Source: Chlamydiia bacterium (GTDB taxonomy: Bacteria > Chlamydiota > Chlamydiia > Chlamydiales > FEN-1388). From it: a DNA stretch of 11,976 bases. Made by a program: the position numbers and the translations under genes. Shown piece by piece: positions 7,324 through 11,976 of the stretch (the first letter of the stretch is position 1; each line of letters begins with the position of its first letter). The stretch is from NCBI GenBank assembly GCA_023269335.1, contig JAHFTM010000027.1:1-11976 (forward strand), given 5' to 3'. The notes beneath the pieces were generated by a model. It was not told the origin of the DNA, searched no databases, and worked only from the letters and a program-made list of their open reading frames with translations.

Positions 7324-7351
7324 AATATATTATAAAAATTACGTAGTACAA
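7324..7351 (-). promoter_or_regulatory. Weak candidate promoter for the 591-aa LRR gene
   Basis: Read on the minus strand, TTGTAC (7351-7346) is followed after 16 bases by TATATT (7329-7324). It lies in the very AT-rich 66-bp gap between the two LRR genes. The -35 is poor, and read-through from the upstream LRR gene is equally possible. Confidence 0.25.
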
Positions 7352-7365
7352 CTCATAAGCCTGAC

Positions 7366-9393
7366 TTAAAGACTACCTACAAATTGTAGTTGAGGCAAAG
7401 CTTTTTGCAATGCCTCTTTTTCTGCCTGCATATCTGGTGCATTCCATGTATCAGGAAGAACTATCTTCTGCAATTGACTACAAGCGAGAAGTGGCAGTAA
7501 AGAGGTAAGAGCTCTGCATCTTGTAAGATCTAGTTCTTTCAGCTTTGTACAAGCTGCAAGCTGCCCTAAATCTTTAAGATTTTCACAGTCAAAAAGCTTC
7601 AGGCTCAACAACTTTTTGCAAGCTGAGATCCCTTGTAAAGAGGTAAGATCACGTGTACGATAAATTTTTAGCTCTTCTAACTCTAAGCAGGTTGCAAGCG
7701 GTTGCAGGCTTTTTAGTTGAGGACAACCTAAAAGTGATAACTTTCGTAACTGAGTACAGGCTGAAAGAGGTCCAAAATCTTGGATCTTACTACTGTTAAG
7801 AATTGATAAACTTAGCAACTTTGTACAAGCTGAGAGCCCCTGCAAAGAGATCAGATTTGAGCAACCGTCAAGATCCAACTCTTCTAACTCTAAGCAGGCT
7901 GCAAGTGGCTGCACTGTGGTAATATCGTAATTATCTCTCAGATTAAGAGCCTGAAGAGTGCTGCATTTGGCAAGTTGTTGAAGCAACTCATCATTTATTT
8001 TAGCGGTGTTAAGACTAAGACTTTGTAACTCTTTGAGCTGACTTAGAAGATCCATCATCTCATTCGTAATAGGGCTCTCTGATAAATGAAGACTGGTAAG
8101 CTGTGGTAAGTGAGTGACGATCCGACGAAGTGTTTCTGCAGATACTTTAGGAAAAACATTGGTAAGATCAAGATGACGTAACTCTTTGAGCTGAACTACA
8201 AGCGCCATAACGTTATCTGTCACATATTGACTAGTCAAATTAAGACTACTAAGATGAGGAAGGCTTACGATAATCTTACGAAGTATCTCTTCAGGCACTG
8301 GGGCCTGGTATCTACGATGCCTTGTGAATGTGAGGCTACGTAACCTTTTGAGCTGATCGAACATAGCGGCCGCTTCTTCGGTCACAGCGAGCAGATCTAA
8401 AGTAAGCCCAGTAAGGTGCGGCAAGCGCGCAATAATCTCGCGAAAAACTTCTGCTGTTAATGGTTCTCCAGATGGTCGTAGCTCATTACTTAAATGCGTG
8501 ACGGCTGACAGCTCTGCCTCACTCAGATGCTCTGGAAAAATAAATGGCCCCTCCTTTTGCATTGCTTCGAAAATTGCAACACTCACCTTTTGATTTATTT
8601 TCTTTGTTCTTTGCATTTCTAGCAAAGCAACTTCATTGCCAGTTCCTCCAGAAAATAGATGCAATAACTCATCAAGTGCTCTATTACCTTCTTTTTCTCC
8701 CAAATAAGCTCCCATCAGCCCTACAACATCTGCTGGCATCGCGACTGGCCTCTTTTCAGGTTCAACTTGCGCTTCGTTTTGCACAGCCACTTCTTTAACT
8801 ACATGCTGCTGCTCTGTCAGACTCACTTTGACTTTTTCTACAAAAGCACTTTCATTGTGAAACTGTCGTAAAACAGATTCGATGACTCTGCTGAGTTTTG
8901 TAATTTCTTCTCTTTGCTTCTTGTTTTTTTCAGGAGTTTGATTGAGTAAAGCAATCAATTTTTCATTCAGCACAGACAGCAGCTTTTCACTACGGGTAAA
9001 CTGCTCGATATACTTGCGCATCAGTATTTCATTGGTTGCCTTATGGATAGCACTAATTATCTCTTGTGCGCCGTTTTGAATAATCGTTGGAAATTCACCA
9101 TCTTTTAAAATCAGCTCAGGACGTTTTGTTAAACTTACTGTTAGCATCGTCTGCACGTTGCCAAGTCGCACGCTTTTTGCAGCTTTTTTCTTCTGAGCTT
9201 TTACATTGCCTACAACAGGCTTTGTGGGTAATGTTTTAGCTTTATTTTTATCAGGAGCAGCAGCTTCCATCATCTGCGCTTTATTCTTTTTACCTACTCG
9301 TTTTGGCCTAGCATCATTCTCCCCGCCAATCAAATACCGCATCGACTCACTGTTTGGACCTCTACTACTGCTTTCTGGGATTCCTGAAGACAT
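7366..9393 (-). CDS. Leucine-rich-repeat protein, Cys-containing type (675 aa), with lysine-rich and helical N-terminal region
   Basis: This is a paralogue of the downstream 591-residue protein. The two share the first ~36 residues (the pattern M-x-S-x-I-x-E-x-S-S, then N-S-x-S-M), the MPADVVGLMGAYL block (219-231) with LLHLFSGGTG (243-252), the LRR array and the C-terminal cap. Between the shared N-terminus and the MPADVV block it carries about 178 extra residues. Basic clusters lie at about 29-38 and 65-77, and a charged helical or coiled-coil-like region at about 120-200. Irregular LRRs cover about 300-476. Eight regular 23-residue units follow, with Cys at 477, 500, 523, 546, 569, 592, 615 and 638, of LRR_CC type. 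There is no signal peptide, membrane segment or catalytic domain. A host-directed scaffold or effector role is inferred from the eukaryotic-like repeats and the likely intracellular lifestyle. The start ATG at 9393 has a strong Shine-Dalgarno, AAGGAG, seven bases upstream. Confidence 0.88.
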   Translation of the reverse strand: MSSGIPESSSRGPNSESMRYLIGGENDARPKRVGKKNKAQMMEAAAPDKNKAKTLPTKPVVGNVKAQKKKAAKSVRLGNVQTMLTVSLTKRPELILKDGEFPTIIQNGAQEIISAIHKATNEILMRKYIEQFTRSEKLLSVLNEKLIALLNQTPEKNKKQREEITKLSRVIESVLRQFHNESAFVEKVKVSLTEQQHVVKEVAVQNEAQVEPEKRPVAMPADVVGLMGAYLGEKEGNRALDELLHLFSGGTGNEVALLEMQRTKKINQKVSVAIFEAMQKEGPFIFPEHLSEAELSAVTHLSNELRPSGEPLTAEVFREIIARLPHLTGLTLDLLAVTEEAAAMFDQLKRLRSLTFTRHRRYQAPVPEEILRKIIVSLPHLSSLNLTSQYVTDNVMALVVQLKELRHLDLTNVFPKVSAETLRRIVTHLPQLTSLHLSESPITNEMMDLLSQLKELQSLSLNTAKINDELLQQLAKCSTLQALNLRDNYDITTVQPLAACLELEELDLDGCSNLISLQGLSACTKLLSLSILNSSKIQDFGPLSACTQLRKLSLLGCPQLKSLQPLATCLELEELKIYRTRDLTSLQGISACKKLLSLKLFDCENLKDLGQLAACTKLKELDLTRCRALTSLLPLLACSQLQKIVLPDTWNAPDMQAEKEALQKALPQLQFVGSL

Positions 9394-9400
9394 GGCATGG

Positions 9401-9406
9401 CTCCTT
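9401..9406 (-). promoter_or_regulatory. Shine-Dalgarno of the 675-aa LRR gene
   Basis: AAGGAG on the minus strand, seven bases before the ATG at 9393. An ATG at 9398 is also close but out of frame. Confidence 0.65.
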
Positions 9407-9434
9407 GACCGATAAAGATTGATGTTAACTTTTT

Positions 9435-9461
9435 TTTATAACTATAGAGATAATTCGTCAA
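9435..9461 (-). promoter_or_regulatory. Candidate promoter for the LRR gene pair
   Basis: On the minus strand TTGACG (9461-9456, five of six to the -35 consensus) precedes TATAAA (9440-9435, five of six to -10). The spacer is 15 bases, shorter than the usual 16-18, so this is tentative. The leader would be about 35 bases. Confidence 0.35.
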
Positions 9462-9470
9462 GGTGTAACT

Positions 9471-9488
9471 ATTATTTTTTAAAATAAT
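9471..9488. repeat. AT-only inverted repeat upstream of the LRR pair
   Basis: ATTATTTT and AAAATAAT are perfect 8-base arms separated by two T. It sits about 10 bases upstream of the candidate -35 box. It could be a regulator site or a weak hairpin; nothing decides between these. Confidence 0.4.
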
Positions 9489-9507
9489 CTACAAATGGAG
9501 AAAAGAT

Positions 9508-9569
9508 CTAAAGATCAGGTTTTGTAACAACACGAAGCTGCGAAATTGGTAGCCAACCGGCTTTAAAGA
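9508..9569. repeat. Direct repeat copy B flanking the LRR gene pair
   Basis: The partner of 5469-5530, in the same orientation. Its best-conserved part is 9542-9569 (26 of 28 identical). It lies in the secG/LRR gap, so the two copies bracket a segment of about 4 kb that contains only the two LRR genes and their upstream region. Confidence 0.7.
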
Positions 9570-9611
9570 AAAACGCAACCACAATGGTCATACAAATTTG
9601 AATTTTGAACT

Positions 9612-9631
9612 CACTTGGTTATGACCAAGTG
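9612..9631. terminator. Perfect hairpin downstream of secG, possible terminator
   Basis: CACTTGGT and ACCAAGTG form an 8-bp stem with a four-base loop (TATG), 15 bases past the secG stop codon. No run of T follows on the minus strand, so it is not a canonical intrinsic terminator. It may stop or stabilise the tpiA-secG transcript, or bind a regulator. Confidence 0.35.
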
Positions 9632-9645
9632 CTGCAGCTCTTGTT

Positions 9646-9939
9646 CTATTTTGTGATTTCAGTGGGCTCTTGCGGCATCAGTGCTACATGATGGCGTGTA
9701 AGGCTTGAAGTCCAAAAAGAAAGTAAAATACAAGCGGCTACAAAAGCAATCGCCAACCATGCCGTCACTTTTTTCAAGATATCTGGTGTTGCCGTGCCAA
9801 AAAGCGAATCCGTAGCTTCGCCACCACCAAAAGATGCACCAAGCCCCCCACCCTTACCTTCTTGAACAAGAACGGTCACGCAAAGTAAAAAGCAAAGGAG
9901 AAGAAAGAAAAAAATACTTACTGTGTAGAGGAAACTCAT
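9646..9939 (-). CDS. secG: Preprotein translocase subunit SecG
   Basis: This 97-residue inner-membrane protein belongs to the SecYEG channel. Two hydrophobic segments at about residues 3-24 and 56-78 flank the cytoplasmic loop, which holds the family signature VLVQEGKGGGLGASFGGGE (24-42) followed by LFGTATPDIL. Length and topology are those of ordinary SecG. The gene begins 21 bp downstream of the tpiA stop, and the two are probably one transcript; a tpiA-secG pair is found in various bacteria. Only a weak TAGAGA-like ribosome-binding site precedes the ATG at 9939. The following gene on this strand is the 675-aa LRR gene, 252 bp away, behind a hairpin and one of the direct repeats. Confidence 0.95.
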   Translation of the reverse strand: MSFLYTVSIFFFLLLCFLLCVTVLVQEGKGGGLGASFGGGEATDSLFGTATPDILKKVTAWLAIAFVAACILLSFWTSSLTRHHVALMPQEPTEITK

Positions 9940-9960
9940 AATTTAATCTCTAGTTGTTTC

Positions 9961-10770
9961 TCAAAAGATGACATTGTGACGAAGTTTCAAGATTTTTGCA
10001 AATGATTCTGAACTAAGCGAGCAAGATCCTATCAAAAGTCCGTCAACATTTTCTTGCAAAAGAAAGCCGTTGGCGTTGTCTGGAGTCACTGAGCCACCAT
10101 AAAGAAGGAGTACTTTTTCAGCTGCCTCTTTTCCAAAAATTTCTGTAAATACGCTACGGCAAAAAAGATGTACCTGTTCAACAATTTCCGGTGTAGCAGC
10201 TTTTCCTGTGCCAATTGCCCATACAGGCTCATAAGCGACCACTACCTTACCATCAAATTCCTCTTTGCTTATCCCATCCAGGCACTCAACGAGCTGTTTT
10301 TTTAGTACTTCTTTGGTGTGCTGGCCTTCATGTTCTTCAAACGTTTCACCAATACACAAAAGCGGAGTCAGCTTTGAGGCAAGAGCGCGTTTGACTTTTC
10401 GATTAATAAAAGCATTCGTTTCTGAAAAAATCTTTCTTCTTTCAGAGTGGCCGACGATCACAAAAGATGCTCCTGCATCATGAAGCATAGAAGCTGCCAC
10501 TTCACCCGTGAAAGCGCCCTCTGCAGCATCATTCATATTCTGCGCACCGATGACAACTTTTGAATCTTTGGCTTTATCAGCACAAGGTTTTATCGCTGTA
10601 AAGGGAACTGAAAGCCACACCTTGCAGTCAACATCCTTGGCAAGTGGAATGATTTTATCAAGAAATGAAAGCGCCTGATCGATGGTCTTGTACATCTTCC
10701 AGTTGCCTACAATCAAACGGGATCGTGATCGTACTGGCATCGAAGTATCAGGTGTTGATTCATGCGTCAT
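9961..10770 (-). CDS. tpiA: Triosephosphate isomerase
   Basis: The enzyme interconverts dihydroxyacetone phosphate and glyceraldehyde 3-phosphate in cytoplasmic glycolysis. NWKMYK (23-28) supplies the catalytic lysine K25. GHSERR (107-112) holds the electrophile H108. AYEPVWAIGTGK (179-190) contains the catalytic base E181 and the start of mobile loop 6. YGGSV (224-228) binds phosphate. The protein is 269 residues, some 15-20 longer than usual because of a polar N-terminal extension. A second in-frame ATG at residue 11 would give a more typical length, but the ATG at 10770 has the better Shine-Dalgarno (AAGGA at 10782-10778, seven bases away). Near the C-terminus IGSCSL (247-252) replaces the common VGGASL, a conservative but unusual change at the second phosphate-binding glycine. 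It is divergent from xseA and precedes secG. Confidence 0.97.
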   Translation of the reverse strand: MTHESTPDTSMPVRSRSRLIVGNWKMYKTIDQALSFLDKIIPLAKDVDCKVWLSVPFTAIKPCADKAKDSKVVIGAQNMNDAAEGAFTGEVAASMLHDAGASFVIVGHSERRKIFSETNAFINRKVKRALASKLTPLLCIGETFEEHEGQHTKEVLKKQLVECLDGISKEEFDGKVVVAYEPVWAIGTGKAATPEIVEQVHLFCRSVFTEIFGKEAAEKVLLLYGGSVTPDNANGFLLQENVDGLLIGSCSLSSESFAKILKLRHNVIF

Positions 10771-10777
10771 AAAACAG

Positions 10778-10782
10778 TCCTT
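10778..10782 (-). promoter_or_regulatory. Shine-Dalgarno of tpiA
   Basis: AAGGA on the minus strand, seven bases before the ATG at 10770. It favours that start over the internal ATG at codon 11. Confidence 0.6.
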
Positions 10783-10806
10783 AGTGGTTTTAAGTCGAGT
10801 CTATCC

Positions 10807-10835
10807 ATTATAGCCGAAAGAAGTTCAGCTGAGTA
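10807..10835 (-). promoter_or_regulatory. Promoter of tpiA-secG
   Basis: On the minus strand a perfect TATAAT lies at 10812-10807. A weak TACTCA -35 (10835-10830, three of six) stands 17 bases upstream. Transcription would begin near 10800 and leave a leader of about 30 bases that includes the AAGGA site. Confidence 0.55.
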
Positions 10836-10860
10836 GTAGAATTTTAAAGTTCTCGAGACT

Positions 10861-10877
10861 GTTGCAAAATTCGCAAC
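10861..10877. repeat. Short dyad in the tpiA/xseA divergent region
   Basis: GTTGC and GCAAC form perfect 5-base arms around a 7-base centre with further partial symmetry. It lies between the tpiA promoter and the xseA start. It could be an operator for xseA or chance. Confidence 0.3.
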
Positions 10878-10889
10878 TAAACTAGTAGC

Positions 10890-11976
10890 ATGCTCACCAT
10901 GCAGCAACAAACAAATACAGCTCCTATTATACTCAGTGTCTCACAGCTCACCCAAGCTATCAAAATGCAGCTTGAGCAGGGCTTCCCTCATATCATGCTC
11001 AAAGGTGAAATTTCTAATCTCAAGCTGCAAACTTCCGGCCACCTCTACTTCTCACTCAAAGATGAGCTTTCTCAAATTGCCTGCGTCATGTTCCGCCAAG
11101 ATGTTATGACTGTGCAGGTCCCTTTAAAAGTGGGCGATCAAGTGGTCATCCGCGCAAAGCTCACGGTATTTGCACCCAAAGGCAACTATCAGCTGGTCGT
11201 GCAGGAAATCTCTCTTCTAGGCCTCGGAGAGCTACTTGTAAAACTGGAACAGCTCAAACAAAAGCTGCATGCACTTGGTTGGTTTGATCAGGCAAAGAAA
11301 AAGCCACTGCCAACCTTTCCCAAGAGAATCGGTGTGGTTACAAGCCCTACGGGAGCTGTCATCCGTGATATCATTCATGTGCTTACGCGAAGACTAAAAA
11401 AATTTCATCTTATCTTAAATCCCGTACGCGTACAGGGAGAGGGCGCTGCCGATGAAATCGCTAAAGCCATCGAGCAGTTTAACCACTATGATCTTGTCGA
11501 TGTGATCATCGTCGGAAGGGGTGGCGGCAGCGTAGAAGACCTTATGCCCTTCAATGACGAAAAAGTAGCCAGCGCCATATTTAAAAGTCACATTCCGATC
11601 ATCTCTGCAGTTGGCCATGAAACTGACACTTCAATCTCTGATTTTGTAGCTGATGTGCGCGCACCCACCCCATCTGCTGCGGCAGAAATTCTCAGCTTCG
11701 AAATGGATGAGATCTTAGTAACTCTTGAAAAATACAAGCGCCACATACAGCAGCAAGTCAATAAAACTATTGTCTTGGCTCGCCAAAGCCTCAACCGCGT
11801 CTTGCGCCACCCTCTCTTTTCTTCACCCATGCCACTTTTGGGCTCATTTGCCCAAACAGTTGACGAGATGCGCGACTTGACCGATCAAAGTATGAAAAGG
11901 GTGCTGGAAAGCAAAGGGCAGGCCTTTAGTCTCGTCAAGCGAAACCTGGCTCAGCATCAACCTCTACGTCACATTC
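10890..11976 (+). CDS. xseA: Exodeoxyribonuclease VII large subunit, C-terminus cut by window edge
   Basis: The frame is open for 362 codons from the ATG at 10890 to the right edge. The N-terminal ~105 residues are the OB-fold domain, with MLKGEISNLKLQTSGHLYFS near 36-55. The catalytic domain shows VTSPTGAVIRD at 150-160, GRGGGSVEDL at 209-218, and VGHETDTSISDFVADVRAPT near 241-260. D160, R210, H243 and D246 line up with the residues reported as essential in the E. coli enzyme (D155, R205, H238, D241). From about residue 280 a charged helical region begins, as expected for the coiled coil that binds XseB. The full protein is usually 400-450 residues, so perhaps 40-90 are missing. With XseB it degrades single-stranded DNA from either end in repair. 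An in-frame ATG three codons later (10899) is an equally possible start; neither has a clear Shine-Dalgarno. Confidence 0.96.
   Translation, partial: MLTMQQQTNTAPIILSVSQLTQAIKMQLEQGFPHIMLKGEISNLKLQTSGHLYFSLKDELSQIACVMFRQDVMTVQVPLKVGDQVVIRAKLTVFAPKGNYQLVVQEISLLGLGELLVKLEQLKQKLHALGWFDQAKKKPLPTFPKRIGVVTSPTGAVIRDIIHVLTRRLKKFHLILNPVRVQGEGAADEIAKAIEQFNHYDLVDVIIVGRGGGSVEDLMPFNDEKVASAIFKSHIPIISAVGHETDTSISDFVADVRAPTPSAAAEILSFEMDEILVTLEKYKRHIQQQVNKTIVLARQSLNRVLRHPLFSSPMPLLGSFAQTVDEMRDLTDQSMKRVLESKGQAFSLVKRNLAQHQPLRHI

Noticed and set aside
5524..9393. IpaH/SspH-type NEL ubiquitin ligase domain in the LRR proteins
   Set aside because: Both proteins end within about 35 residues of the last LRR, so there is no room for the NEL domain and no catalytic Cys motif.
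5469..9569. Flanking repeats as ends of an insertion sequence
   Set aside because: The repeats are direct, not inverted, and no transposase or integrase lies between or beside them.
11415..11830. Two minus-strand open frames of 67 and 80 codons
   Set aside because: Both are antisense to the catalytic and coiled-coil coding parts of xseA, which continues past the right edge.

Overview
The window reads as a chromosomal segment of a member of the Chlamydiota, most likely an amoeba-associated 'environmental' chlamydia rather than a vertebrate Chlamydia species. The grounds are a type III secretion chaperone of the LcrH/SycD class, a peptide deformylase laid out like the chlamydial one as I remember it, tpiA and xseA placed head to head, and two eukaryotic-like cysteine-containing leucine-rich-repeat (LRR) proteins. 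The assignment is inferred from gene content and recall; no search was run.

Left part (1-1378, minus strand): a GNAT-type N-acetyltransferase is followed 8 bp later by a class II histone-deacetylase-family amidohydrolase that runs off the left edge. Together they form a candidate acetylation/deacetylation pair. A 164-bp divergent intergenic region separates them from the next operon.

Middle (1543-5451, plus strand): a tight three-gene cluster. An LcrH/SycD-like chaperone overlaps by 4 bp (ATGA) with a 951-residue protein. The last ~430 residues of that protein are a glycosyltransferase of the MGDG-synthase/MurG-like type, and its first ~515 residues are an unrecognised helical region with one hydrophobic stretch. 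A peptide deformylase gene (def) follows 4 bp later and has a divergent zinc-binding motif 2. The chaperone-client layout suggests a secreted glycosyltransferase and is the most interesting part of the window.

Right-middle (5524-9393, minus strand): two paralogous LRR proteins (591 and 675 residues) with 23-residue Cys-type repeats. In the shorter one these are organised into 69-residue (207-bp) higher-order repeats. The pair is bracketed by two imperfect direct-repeat copies of about 62 bp, as if it had been inserted or amplified between secG and def.

Right end (9646-11976): secG and tpiA lie on the minus strand and are probably co-transcribed from a promoter with a consensus TATAAT box. 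xseA (exonuclease VII large subunit) diverges from them and is cut by the right edge. These are housekeeping genes. No tRNA, rRNA, CRISPR array, transposase or phage gene was seen.
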